From Acidobacteriota bacterium (lineage in GTDB: Bacteria > Acidobacteriota > Terriglobia > Acidiferrales > UBA7541), in contig QHYI01000106.1 in the NCBI GenBank assembly GCA_003223245.1, positions 1 through 34,902 of the forward strand: a stretch of DNA of 34,902 nucleotides. Direction: 5' to 3'. Numbering within the stretch: position 1 is the stretch's first letter; each line of letters begins with the position of its first letter. Position numbers and translations under genes: made by a program. The notes under the pieces were generated by a model. That model saw only the letters and a list, made by a program, of their open reading frames with translations, made no database searches and was not told where the DNA came from. Of the stretch, positions 17,217 to 25,247 are shown one piece after another.

Positions 17217-18584
17217 TTAGTTTTGTTTTGTGCTACCCAGCGGAAGGCGAATCTCTTGCCCCGCGCTGAGGTGCTTCAGGTCCTTCAAGTTTGGATTTAA
17301 CTTGCGAATCTCGTTTTGCACCGTCTCGTCATACCGGCCGACAAGGGACAGGCACAACGCGCGAAGCGTATCGTTGGGCTGCACCACATAGGTGAAGACA
17401 TTCGATGAGTTTTGCGATGCATCCGTCTGCTGGGCATCCATCGCCTGCAATCCATCGGAAGCAGTTGTAACTGGAGCGTCCCCTTCACGCTTGAGTTCGG
17501 AACTTGTCTTGGCGTTTGTCGACGGAGGATTACTCTGACGCACCGGCTGGACCGCCCCCGCTCCCGCGCGTGTCCCCAAGTAGATGGCCAAGCTCAACAG
17601 CAACAGTGCGAGAAGCGAGGTCTGAAAAACGCGCTGATGCAACAGACTCTCTTTCATCCCGGAGAAGAAGGAAGCAAATAAAGGTACGGGCGGTTGCACA
17701 GCGTATCTTTCCGTCAGCGGTTTTTTGACCTGCGAGTTCTGGGCATAAAAGCTATGAGTCTGCGGTTTCGGCGCCTGCGAATCCAACAACAAATCTCCGG
17801 CTGCCTCGCGCACAGCCTCCCTATCGATCTGTTTGGCTCGCATCGCGCATCCTAGCGACAACGCATTGAAGCAAATGTGATTGATCAGTCGCGGGATTCC
17901 CCGGCTGCGCTCCGCAACGACCGCGAAAGCCTCCTCGGTAAACAGTGGTGGTCCCTGATATCCGGACACGTGCAGCCGGTGATTTACGTAGCGAACGACT
18001 TCTGCGGCAGGCAAAGGATTGAGCCGCGTTCGCACCGCGATGCGCTGCCCCAATTGCGTCAATCCCGGACGCATTACACGCTGTTCCAGTTCCGGCTGCC
18101 CAGCGAGAACAATCTGCAACAGTTTTCTGTCCGGAGCCTCAAAGTCTGAGAGCAAACGAACCGTTTCCAACACCGAGTCGGAAAGATTCTGAGCCTCATC
18201 GACGAACAGGACGACGCGCTTCCCTGATTTTGCTTCACGAAACAGAAAATCGTTCAAATCCGCGTGCATGCGCACGATGTCCCGGTCCTGGCTGTCGATT
18301 CCCAGATCTTCCATCAAATAGCGAAGCAGTTCGCGGGAATCGCACTGCGTCTGAAACAGAAAGGCGCTGTGCACGAAGCCCTTCCACCGCTTGAGCAACT
18401 GGAAGAGCAACGTGGTTTTGCCCATCCCTGGCTCTGCCACGAGCGACAGAAATCCACGCCCCGTTTCAATTCCATAAAACAGCGAGGCCAGCGCCTCCCT
18501 ATGGCCTGGACTGAAATACAAAAAGCGCGGGTCTGGAGTCACTCCGAACGGCTGTTCGCGCAATTTATAAAAATCTAGAAACAT
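17217..18584 (-). CDS. ExeA/GspA-like AAA ATPase with C-terminal LysM domain (EPS-associated)
   Basis: A 455-residue protein opening MFLDFYKLREQPFGVTPDP, as in XrtA/PEP-CTERM-associated ATPases and ExeA. Walker A is EPGMGKTT (51-58) and Walker B is VVLFVDEAQNL (about 124-134); an AAA lid follows to about 270. A hydrophobic helix (FQTSLLALLLLSLAIYLG, roughly 320-340) separates it from a C-terminal LysM-like domain (YVVQPNDTLRALCLSLVG ... LNPNLKDL ... AGQEIRLPLG). This topology puts the ATPase in the cytoplasm and a glycan-binding LysM in the periplasm, a plausible link between energy and cell-wall or polymer binding. Three bases separate it from the PCP stop. Confidence 0.88.
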   Translation of the reverse strand: MFLDFYKLREQPFGVTPDPRFLYFSPGHREALASLFYGIETGRGFLSLVAEPGMGKTTLLFQLLKRWKGFVHSAFLFQTQCDSRELLRYLMEDLGIDSQDRDIVRMHADLNDFLFREAKSGKRVVLFVDEAQNLSDSVLETVRLLSDFEAPDRKLLQIVLAGQPELEQRVMRPGLTQLGQRIAVRTRLNPLPAAEVVRYVNHRLHVSGYQGPPLFTEEAFAVVAERSRGIPRLINHICFNALSLGCAMRAKQIDREAVREAAGDLLLDSQAPKPQTHSFYAQNSQVKKPLTERYAVQPPVPLFASFFSGMKESLLHQRVFQTSLLALLLLSLAIYLGTRAGAGAVQPVRQSNPPSTNAKTSSELKREGDAPVTTASDGLQAMDAQQTDASQNSSNVFTYVVQPNDTLRALCLSLVGRYDETVQNEIRKLNPNLKDLKHLSAGQEIRLPLGSTKQN

Positions 18585-18587
18585 CGC

Positions 18588-20078
18588 TCACTCGCCATCC
18601 CTTGGAATTGCCGCAACTACCGGGCTCCCCAGCAGCGACTCCACTTCCTCCGGAGTCCGCAACGACGGATCCCAATAATCCACAGCGAAAGCCAGCACCA
18701 CGCTCGCTACGACCGCGAGCAATCCTCCCAACAGCAGCACGAACGGCCAGCGTGCCTGCGCCTTAAAAGGAACCGCCGCAGGCTCCGCAACCACTACGTT
18801 GGAGATTCGCTGCCGGTCCAGCGCATCGGAAATTCGCGCCTCTTCCTGCTTACGCAAATAAAGCATGTAATTGTCTTCGTCGGCTTTAGCCGCACGCAGC
18901 ATGTCTTTGTGGAGAAATTCCTTGGTGTCGAGATCTTCGCTTTGCTCCCGGTATTGCCGTACAAGAGAAGCGGTCGCCGTCGCGCGTGCTTCCAAGGCCG
19001 CGAGATCCGTTTGCGCTTTGGCCAGTTGTGAACGCAGCGCCTCATAGGTCGGGTCGCGGTCTGTGGTTTCGTCGCGCAGCGGCGCTTTCTCCGCCGCGGC
19101 GATGGCCGCTTTGGTCTCGGCGATTTGCTGCTCGACTTCCTGCACCGGCCGATAGGTTGGCTCAAATTTCGTCAGCAGGTCCGTGCGCTTCAGCTCCAGT
19201 TCCAGAAGCGTGGACTTCATGCGTTCCATGAGCTGCGGATTGTCCGATGTGCGAACCTGGGTCGTCTGGCGGTTTGGAAGCGTTTTTAGCTGCGCTTCCA
19301 GCTTGCGGATGCGCTCTTGGGTCTCTACAATATTCGCTTTCGTCGTTTTCAAATCCGCTTCCACGTCTGCCAGCTTGCGGACAGTAATTTCCTTCTCGAG
19401 CGTCGGATTGACGACTCCTTCCTCCTTGCTGAAATTGGTCAGCTTGGTTTCCGCATTGATCAGGGCCTTGCGGTACTCCTCAGCCTGTTGGTGAAAAAAT
19501 TCAAATTCTCCAGGAGCTCGGTGAATGGCCAGGTGTTTTTCGAGATACAGGCTGGCCAACGTGTTCAGCACGTGCGCGGCCAACTGTGGATCTTTGGAAC
19601 TGTATTTCACGCAAATCAGATTTGTCAGCTTGATAGGCTCGACCTGAAGGTCTTTCTCCAATTTCGCAGCAGCAAGGGCGGTCAGATCCTCGCCCTCGTG
19701 CCCCAACGAATTCCAAAGCGAAGGGCCGCCGGATTTTTGTAAGCCACAAGCCAGGACCACTTTCTCCAGCAAGTCCCTTGATTTGAGCAGTTCCGCTTCG
19801 GATTGCAGTTCCTCCGCACTTACCTCGGTTCGCACTTGTACCGGTTGTTCCCGGTCCGGGGTGACCACGTTATCCGCACGTTCGTGCCTGACCAGAATCT
19901 TCATTTCCGCCTGATACTTTGCCGGCAGAAACGCGGCCACCAGAATCGCGAGCGAAAAGATTCCTAGCGACGTATTGATCATCAGCCGCTTCTGCCGGAA
20001 GCCCACGCTGAGCAAGTCTCGTAGGGTTACGGATTGCTGTTCCTCGCTTTGGTTTCCGTTCGAATTCCTTTCGAACAT
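18588..20078 (-). CDS. Polysaccharide chain-length determinant (PCP/Wzz/GumC-like)
   Basis: A 496-residue inner-membrane protein with TM1 near 37-54 (TSLGIFSLAILVAAFLP), a long periplasmic region with heptad-like charged segments (about 165-400), and TM2 near the C-terminus (FVLLLGGLLAVVASVVLAFAVDY) followed by LRTPEEVESLLGSPVVAAIP. That tail is the conserved end of GumC/Wzc-type co-polymerases, but the protein stops before a kinase domain, consistent with a separate kinase-like gene at 15870-17180. It would control polymer length and contact the export protein encoded six bases upstream. Confidence 0.92.
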   Translation of the reverse strand: MFERNSNGNQSEEQQSVTLRDLLSVGFRQKRLMINTSLGIFSLAILVAAFLPAKYQAEMKILVRHERADNVVTPDREQPVQVRTEVSAEELQSEAELLKSRDLLEKVVLACGLQKSGGPSLWNSLGHEGEDLTALAAAKLEKDLQVEPIKLTNLICVKYSSKDPQLAAHVLNTLASLYLEKHLAIHRAPGEFEFFHQQAEEYRKALINAETKLTNFSKEEGVVNPTLEKEITVRKLADVEADLKTTKANIVETQERIRKLEAQLKTLPNRQTTQVRTSDNPQLMERMKSTLLELELKRTDLLTKFEPTYRPVQEVEQQIAETKAAIAAAEKAPLRDETTDRDPTYEALRSQLAKAQTDLAALEARATATASLVRQYREQSEDLDTKEFLHKDMLRAAKADEDNYMLYLRKQEEARISDALDRQRISNVVVAEPAAVPFKAQARWPFVLLLGGLLAVVASVVLAFAVDYWDPSLRTPEEVESLLGSPVVAAIPRDGE

Positions 20079-20084
20079 AACGCT

Positions 20085-20855
20085 TTACCTCAACACACCA
20101 GGATTCGCGTACAAACCAAGCGAGGAAGTTGGAATGAACCTGGTGAATCTGGACATCGTACTTTTCGGCACATAGAGAAAATCGCCTGCCTGCAAGTAAG
20201 CGTCTTCATCCAGGTTCCCTTCTTTCAGCATTTTCTTGACGTTCAGCTTTCTCACTCGCGCCCATCCTCCTGGCACGCGGTGAAAGAGCAACACCTCGGA
20301 ATGCTTCGCGGAATCCCGGAAGCCTCCAGCAATCGCGACCGCTTCGCTTGCCGTGGTGTCTTCCCGGAGCTCAAACTTGCCCGGATGCCCCACCTCGCCG
20401 CCCACAATGAAAAAAGGCTTTTCAAAATCCTTGAGCGCCACATTGATGACTGGATCACGCAATATCTTGGAGTATGCCATCCGCAGCGCAGACGTCACTT
20501 CCGGCACCGTTTCTCCTTGCACATGCATGTTTTCTACGCCACGTAGTGTGATGTAACCATCCGGTTGCACGGTGACGGCTTGGTTGAATTCAGGTGTAAA
20601 AGGAAATTCCAACGACAGGACGTCCGCCGAATGCAGCTGATAGCGCCGGTTCCGGTGCTGCAGCACCGGGGCCTGCGAGTGACTATCGGTCACCGCTTCG
20701 CTGTCCTGAGTGACTTGCGGCGAAACTGGAGGGAGTTGATCCCGCGGGTCTTGCGCGAACGCAGCAGTGGCTCCCGCGAAGGTCAGAAGAATGGAAAGAA
20801 AAACAACTCGATGGATGAACCTCAAAGAACGGAGAGCTTCTCGATCACTTGTCAT
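20085..20855 (-). CDS. Polysaccharide export outer-membrane protein (Wza-like, SLBB)
   Basis: A 256-residue secreted protein with a signal peptide (RRVVFLSILL-type hydrophobic core ending at AAFAQD). The poly-export domain starts at YQLHSADVLSLEF and contains VQPDGYITLRGVENMHVQG; an SLBB-like segment follows (FFIVGGEVGHPGKFELRE). Such proteins form the outer-membrane exit channel or its periplasmic collar. No lipobox cysteine is seen, unlike E. coli Wza. The ATG at 20855 is preferred because GAGGAGG lies eight bases upstream; an in-frame ATG at 20891 adds 12 residues but has a poor ribosome site. Confidence 0.9.
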   Translation of the reverse strand: MTSDREALRSLRFIHRVVFLSILLTFAGATAAFAQDPRDQLPPVSPQVTQDSEAVTDSHSQAPVLQHRNRRYQLHSADVLSLEFPFTPEFNQAVTVQPDGYITLRGVENMHVQGETVPEVTSALRMAYSKILRDPVINVALKDFEKPFFIVGGEVGHPGKFELREDTTASEAVAIAGGFRDSAKHSEVLLFHRVPGGWARVRKLNVKKMLKEGNLDEDAYLQAGDFLYVPKSTMSRFTRFIPTSSLGLYANPGVLR

Positions 20856-20903
20856 CACCGGTGCCTCCTCTATCAGCGTTGGCGCGGACATTTCTCGTGC
20901 CGC

Positions 20904-21527
20904 CTAGTCCGCCTGCAGGGTCTCATCGCTAATGCCTTTCATAGCGCTTAAATGGACCACCTCGCTTGGAAGAGCAGCTTGTCGGTAATGCAATGCACCC
21001 ACTTCCGAAGGTCTTCCTGCCCGTGCGTCGCCTACCCATTCTCGCTCCACTTCCACGGCCACGGAGCGCTGGAGCAGGCTAACGGAAAGCACTAACTTCA
21101 CTCCCGACTTAATTTTGATGATAATCCCCGTCAAACCACGCAGGGGACCTTCCAGAATTTGCGCCACGTTGCCCACTTGCACGTACGGCCATGGCATGGC
21201 CGCGAGTCCGCTTTTTTGCACCCGCTCGATCGCTTCCATCTCTTCTTCTTCCACCGGGATGGGCGTCTTGCCGACTCCGACGATTTGTATGACCCCCGGA
21301 GTCATGAGAACTGTCAGACGATTGTGCGGATTCATCCGGCAGAACAAATATCCGGGAAACAACGGCACGTCGATCATTTTCGTCCGGTCCGACCAGCGGC
21401 GTGCGCTTTTGCTCACCGGCAGGAAGCATTCGTAACCTGCGTTTTCCAAAAGCAAACGGGCGCTCTTCTCTCTCCCTGTTCTCACAAGGATGGCGAACCA
21501 GGGCCACTGCTGCGATCGAATTCCCAT
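20904..21527 (-). CDS. NusG paralogue / RfaH-like transcription antiterminator
   Basis: A 207-residue NusG-family protein: an NGN domain from WPWFAILVRTGREKSARLLLE through VPLFPGYLFCRMN to about residue 105, then a KOW-type domain (VGNVAQILEGPLRGLTGIII). Specialised NusG paralogues (RfaH, UpxY, LoaP) suppress early termination in long polysaccharide operons, and this gene is first in a 17-gene, 21-kb operon. The ATG at 21527 has GGAG nine bases upstream; a GTG at 21566 would add 13 residues unlike the NGN start. A sequence resembling the E. coli ops element lies 20-28 bases before this ATG on the same strand, which supports self- and operon-level control. Confidence 0.9.
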   Translation of the reverse strand: MGIRSQQWPWFAILVRTGREKSARLLLENAGYECFLPVSKSARRWSDRTKMIDVPLFPGYLFCRMNPHNRLTVLMTPGVIQIVGVGKTPIPVEEEEMEAIERVQKSGLAAMPWPYVQVGNVAQILEGPLRGLTGIIIKIKSGVKLVLSVSLLQRSVAVEVEREWVGDARAGRPSEVGALHYRQAALPSEVVHLSAMKGISDETLQAD

Positions 21528-21542
21528 GACTTTTTTCTCCAA

Positions 21543-21555
21543 AGAAGCTACCGCC
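21543..21555 (-). promoter_or_regulatory. ops-like element in the leader of the antiterminator/EPS operon
   Basis: Read on the minus strand the sequence is GGCGGTAGCTTCT, identical over its first nine bases and matching 10 of 13 with the enterobacterial ops sequence GGCGGTAGCGTGC that recruits RfaH to paused RNA polymerase. It ends 15 bases before the preferred ATG of the NusG-like gene. Recognition by this protein is inferred from proximity and the established RfaH-ops mechanism. Confidence 0.45.
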
Positions 21556-21874
21556 GTAAGAGTCACAGGCCCGCTCGGTGACCCCCTAGGGCGACATTTG
21601 TCCGCCTTCCCTTTTAAACATCATTGCCCGCGCGCGCGGACCTGCAGTGCAATCGGGAATCCCGGCCCTGTGAGCAACCTACCCCGGGGGTGTGCACCTC
21701 ACAATCCGGTCTAAACCTTAAAAATCAAGCCAAAGAAGTACTCACGCGTGGAAGAACCTTTTTTGCAATATGTCCAGGCTCAAGAAAAGACCGAAAAGTC
21801 TACATTTTGTTGCTATTTGGGCAGCGCTTGTCTTTTGTCACATTGTTAACATCCGTGGGTATGGTAATTTTTAG

Positions 21875-21880
21875 ATTATA
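21875..21880 (-). promoter_or_regulatory. Candidate -10 hexamer for the EPS operon
   Basis: The minus strand reads TATAAT exactly, in an AT-rich setting. No good TTGACA-like -35 lies 16-18 bases upstream (AATAAG/ATAAGG), so the call rests on one hexamer and position. If used, the leader before the antiterminator ATG would be roughly 340 nt and would contain the ops-like element near its end. Confidence 0.25.
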
Positions 21881-21927
21881 AACGGTCAGGTATTTGCCTT
21901 ATTCGGATTCCGGAAATCGTCCTGATT

Positions 21928-21940
21928 GCCCGTAGCGTTC
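21928..21940 (+). promoter_or_regulatory. ops-like element upstream of the MBOAT-SGNH pair
   Basis: The plus strand reads GCCCGTAGCGTTC, matching 10 of 13 positions of the enterobacterial ops sequence, with the core GTAGCGT complete. It is about 90 bases before the MBOAT ATG and is oriented with that transcript. Together with the minus-strand element it suggests that the same NusG paralogue acts on both units. The match is weaker in its first four bases than the minus copy. Confidence 0.3.
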
Positions 21941-22029
21941 GTGGGCCCCTATTCTCAACCACGCCCAGCACGCGCGCGATTTCTGCGAGCGTAACGAAAC
22001 CCTCGTGAAGAACAAACCGACACCGCGCC

Positions 22030-23463
22030 ATGCTTTTTGATTCTCCCGCGTTCTTCTTGTTCCTGATCCCCGTCGTTTTCTTTTACTGGCGCATGAACCA
22101 CCGCGCCCAGAACGTCTTTCTTCTCCTGGCGAGTTACTTCTTCTACGGCTGGTGGGACTGGCGCTTTCTTGCGCTCATGATCGGCAGCACCACGATGGAT
22201 TTTCTGATCGCTCAGAAAATCGTTCCCGCCCGCCAAAATCCACACCGCAAACAATGGTTTATTTTTTCCCTGGTGCTGAACTTCACCATTCTCGGAATTT
22301 TCAAGTACTTCGATTTCTTTGCCGGGTCCTTTGTCGGCATGCTGGACAATCTCGGCCTTCACCATATTCCGCTGCCGCTGATTCACGTTATTCTTCCTCC
22401 GGGAATTTCTTTTTATACCTTTCAAGAAGTCGCGTACATTGTGGACGTCTACAAAGGGCGCATCGAGGATTCTCGCACCTTTTACGACTATGGCTTGTTC
22501 ATTAGTTTCTTTGCACACCTGATCGCCGGCCCCATTCAGCGGCCCGGCCACTTGTTGCCGCAAACTCAGAACGAGCGCACTTTCGATCCCGACCGGTTCT
22601 TTGACGGCCTCATGCTGATTTTTTCCGGATTGATTCGCAAGTGCATTGTCGCGGACAATTGTGCCCTCTTGGTAGACGCAGTATTTGGCGGCCAGCTCGG
22701 GCCGCCGAATTTCTGGGTCGTGCTGTTGGGAACCTATGGATTTGCTTGGCAAGTCTACGGAGATTTCAGCGGGTACAGCGACATTGCTCGCGGCTGCGCG
22801 CAGTTACTCGGTTTCCATTTCATGGTCAATTTCCGCCAGCCCTTTCTCGCGCATCGTTTGCAGGACTTTTGGCGCCGCTGGCACATTAGCCTGAGCACCT
22901 GGCTTCGCGATTACCTGTACATCCCGATGGGCGGCAGCCGCCTCGGTACCTGGAAAACCATCAAAAATCTTTTCCTGACCATGGTCTTGGCCGGTCTGTG
23001 GCACGGCGCCAACTGGACCTTTGTTATCTTCGGTGCCATCCACGGGATTGTTTTGCCCATCGAGCGCTTCTTTTTCCCTGCGAAAGCCAGGGCGGCGGCC
23101 AACTCTGTTCCCGCACCACCCACCGGCTTTTTCGCCCTGTGGGCCCAGCGCATTCTTACCTTCAACATCCTTTGCTTGAGCTTGGCATTCTTCCGCGCCA
23201 CTTCCCTGCACGCCGCCGTCCAGTTTCTTGCTGGCCTTTCCAATTTCGCCTGGCAGCCGGAGTACGCTTCGGCATTTTTCCTGCTCTGCCTCTATTCCGT
23301 TCCTCTCTTCCTCATCGACTTGCATTTGGAAGCCACCGACCAGGAATACCCCTTCGCCAATACCTCTTACGCGTTTCGCACTGCGATGGCCGCCTCAGCA
23401 TTCGCGGCGCTAGCGCTGTTCTCAGGGAGCAATCTCAATGCCTTCGTTTATTTCCAATTCTAG
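22030..23463 (+). CDS. MBOAT-family membrane O-acyltransferase (copy 2)
   Basis: A 477-residue polytopic protein clearly paralogous to the one at 2617-4026: same start (MLFDS), SYFFYGWWDWRF, LPPGISFYTFQEVAYIVDVY, HLIAGPIQRP, FWRRWHISLSTWLRDYLYIPMGG and AGLWHGANWTF with the invariant histidine. Here the conserved GDFSGYSDIARG retains Asp, unlike copy 1. Predicted to supply acyl groups to the periplasm for a polymer or lipid-linked saccharide. Its 3' end overlaps the SGNH gene by 26 bp, repeating the arrangement of copy 1. It is transcribed away from the EPS operon across the shared control region. Confidence 0.93.
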   Translation: MLFDSPAFFLFLIPVVFFYWRMNHRAQNVFLLLASYFFYGWWDWRFLALMIGSTTMDFLIAQKIVPARQNPHRKQWFIFSLVLNFTILGIFKYFDFFAGSFVGMLDNLGLHHIPLPLIHVILPPGISFYTFQEVAYIVDVYKGRIEDSRTFYDYGLFISFFAHLIAGPIQRPGHLLPQTQNERTFDPDRFFDGLMLIFSGLIRKCIVADNCALLVDAVFGGQLGPPNFWVVLLGTYGFAWQVYGDFSGYSDIARGCAQLLGFHFMVNFRQPFLAHRLQDFWRRWHISLSTWLRDYLYIPMGGSRLGTWKTIKNLFLTMVLAGLWHGANWTFVIFGAIHGIVLPIERFFFPAKARAAANSVPAPPTGFFALWAQRILTFNILCLSLAFFRATSLHAAVQFLAGLSNFAWQPEYASAFFLLCLYSVPLFLIDLHLEATDQEYPFANTSYAFRTAMAASAFAALALFSGSNLNAFVYFQF

Positions 23464-24397
23464 GCATCCGGCGGTCACCTGCGCCAAGATCTTGTTCGCC
23501 ATTTGCGCGGCGCTCTCCATTTGCTTCGAGTTCCTCAGCGATTATTTGCTCAAGCATCATTCGGAAACCTACGCGCGCATCTCCCAGCAATACGCTGACG
23601 CTTTGCGCGTGCGCCCCGCCAAGCCGGGTGAACCCATGTCCGTTTTGATGGTCGGCAACTCTTTGCTTCTGGACGGGATCGACGTGGATCGCCTGCAAAA
23701 ATTAACTTCCAGCCAACTCGACATTCACCCCATTTTTCTCGAGGCTACCGGTTATTACGACTGGCTCTATGCGCTGCGACGTCTGTTTCAGGAAGGGTCG
23801 AGACCGCAGGTTGTTGTCCTCGGCGTGGGCGTGAACGCTTTTCTCTCCAACAGTGTGCGCCGGGAATATGCTCCGCTGATGTTCTTTGACTTAAAGGACA
23901 CTTACAATATCGCCTCGGACTTGAAGATGGATCGCACGGGCGCCAGCAATCTTCTACTTGAGCATTCCAGCGCATTTTGGGACACGCGCAGCGTCTTGCG
24001 CATGCAAATCTTAAAGCACATCGTTCCTCATTGCGGAGAGCTGTTTCTGCTCTTGAAGCCGCAACCGCCCGTTCCATCCGAGCCGGAATTCGGCACGATC
24101 GCGAATCCGCGCCTGCAGCAGCTGCGTCGTATGTGCGAAGCCTACGGCGCGAAACTCATCATCCTCGTTCCGCCCACTCCCGCTTCCGAGGATGCGGTCC
24201 ACGAAATGACCCTTGCTTCGCGAAGCGCCGGTGTAGAAACGCTTGTTCCATTGGACCCTGCCGTGTTGCCCGCCAACTATTACCAAGCGGATGCCATCCA
24301 CCTCAACTCCGAAGGCGCGGCCATCTTCACCGTAGCTTTGGCTACCTGTCTCCCCCGCCAATTGCTGGGCCATGATGCGGTAGCCTCGCGGGACTAG
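23438..24397 (+). CDS. SGNH-hydrolase-like membrane-anchored protein (copy 2)
   Basis: A 319-residue protein, the same length as its paralogue at 1701-2660. One hydrophobic helix (about 13-35) precedes a predicted periplasmic domain with MVGNS (Ser75 as nucleophile candidate), a central YYDWLYALRRLFQEGSRPQVVVLGV block shared with copy 1, and DAIH (Asp285, His288) near the C-terminus. It probably receives acyl groups from the MBOAT partner and places them on a sugar, as proposed for AlgJ/PatB-type proteins. Overlap with the MBOAT gene supports coupling. Confidence 0.72.
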   Translation: MPSFISNSRHPAVTCAKILFAICAALSICFEFLSDYLLKHHSETYARISQQYADALRVRPAKPGEPMSVLMVGNSLLLDGIDVDRLQKLTSSQLDIHPIFLEATGYYDWLYALRRLFQEGSRPQVVVLGVGVNAFLSNSVRREYAPLMFFDLKDTYNIASDLKMDRTGASNLLLEHSSAFWDTRSVLRMQILKHIVPHCGELFLLLKPQPPVPSEPEFGTIANPRLQQLRRMCEAYGAKLIILVPPTPASEDAVHEMTLASRSAGVETLVPLDPAVLPANYYQADAIHLNSEGAAIFTVALATCLPRQLLGHDAVASRD

Positions 24398-24407
24398 CCA
24401 GCCGATC

Positions 24408-24427
24408 TGCTCCTCTGCAGAAGAGCA
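24408..24427. repeat. 20-bp near-perfect palindrome after the MBOAT-SGNH pair
   Basis: TGCTCCTCTGCAGAAGAGCA is self-complementary except for one C/A pair. It lies 11 bases after the SGNH stop and 137 bases before the SYLF start. No T-run follows, so it may be a weak terminator stem or a dimeric operator. Confidence 0.4.
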
Positions 24428-24563
24428 TGTAATACTCATCTAACAGATAGAGCTTAAGCGAAACTCCTAATTGCCGCGTCATGGACCTTACAGTAGCATT
24501 TTGGTTGCCCTCCCTGAGCATTACCCGGCCCGCCGCGATCGATTACGCAGGGGAGAAATTCAG

Positions 24564-25247
24564 ATGTCGAAAATACCTTTCGTCTTTCTGAGCACGCTGG
24601 CGTTGGTGGCGCTGTCACCGGTGGCCTCGGCCTCCGACCGCGATGATGACGTGAGGCGCATCGACAGAGCTACTCAAGTGTTTGAGGAAATCATGAGCGC
24701 CCCGGACAAAGGCATTCCTCATAACCTCCTGGAGTCAGCCAAGTGCATCGCCATTATTCCAGGCAACATAAAGTTCGCCTTCGTCTTCGGTGGAAATTAT
24801 GGGCGGGGAATTGCTACGTGCCGGACACCGCACGGGTGGAGCGCGCCAATGTTTTTGGCGGTCGAAGAGGGCAGCATAGGCTACCAGGCCGGTGGCTCCT
24901 CCACCGACCTCGTAATGCTTTTTATGAACGATCACGCTTTGCAGAGCTTGTTAAGCGACAAGTTCAAAATTGGTGCTGACGCCACCGTGGCCGCGGGTCC
25001 TTTGGGACGAGATGCTGCTGCCGGCACGGACCTTAAGCTCAATGCGGAGATCCTGACCTATTCCCGGAGCAAAGGCGTTTTTGCTGGCGCCAGCCTGGAT
25101 GGCACCGTCGTACAGGCGGACCACAGCGGCAACCAAGCCATGTACGGTGCCAATGTCACTCGGCAGGAGATCCCGGAGGGCAAATTCCAGGTACCTAAGT
25201 CGGCCGAGCGTTTGGTACGGCAAATTTCGCACGACGCGGGAGGCTAG
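24564..25247 (+). CDS. Secreted SYLF-domain (Ysc84-like) lipid-binding protein
   Basis: A 227-residue protein with a signal peptide (KIPFVFLSTLALVALSPVASA). The mature part is an SYLF/Ysc84 domain: ATQVFEEIMSAPDKGIP, LLESAKCIAIIPG, KFAFVFGGNYGRGIATCR, WSAPMFLAVEEGSIGYQAG, LVMLFMND and SKGVFAGASLDGTVV. In eukaryotes SYLF domains bind phosphoinositides; bacterial members are secreted or envelope proteins of unclear role. An upstream in-frame ATG at 24471 exists, but AGGGGAG eight bases before ATG 24564 and the signal peptide decide for 24564. It stands alone between the polysaccharide and catabolic regions. Confidence 0.9.
   Translation: MSKIPFVFLSTLALVALSPVASASDRDDDVRRIDRATQVFEEIMSAPDKGIPHNLLESAKCIAIIPGNIKFAFVFGGNYGRGIATCRTPHGWSAPMFLAVEEGSIGYQAGGSSTDLVMLFMNDHALQSLLSDKFKIGADATVAAGPLGRDAAAGTDLKLNAEILTYSRSKGVFAGASLDGTVVQADHSGNQAMYGANVTRQEIPEGKFQVPKSAERLVRQISHDAGG

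Larger units (their letters stand above)
21528..22029. promoter_or_regulatory. Divergent control region of the two polysaccharide transcription units
   Basis: This 502-bp non-coding region separates the minus EPS operon from the plus MBOAT-SGNH pair, so it must hold promoters for both unless they are read from outside. The centre (about 21720-21890) is AT-richer than its surroundings. Candidates are a minus-strand TATAAT at 21875-21880 and a plus-strand TTGTTA at 21843-21848 followed after 16 bases by TAATTT. GC-rich short palindromes (CGGGAATCCCG, about 21654-21664) lie in the minus leader. Short open frames here show no protein family. Confidence 0.5.

Noticed and set aside
24471-24563. Longer start for the SYLF protein
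   Set aside because: It would place 31 non-hydrophobic residues in front of a good signal peptide, and a strong ribosome site belongs to ATG 24564.
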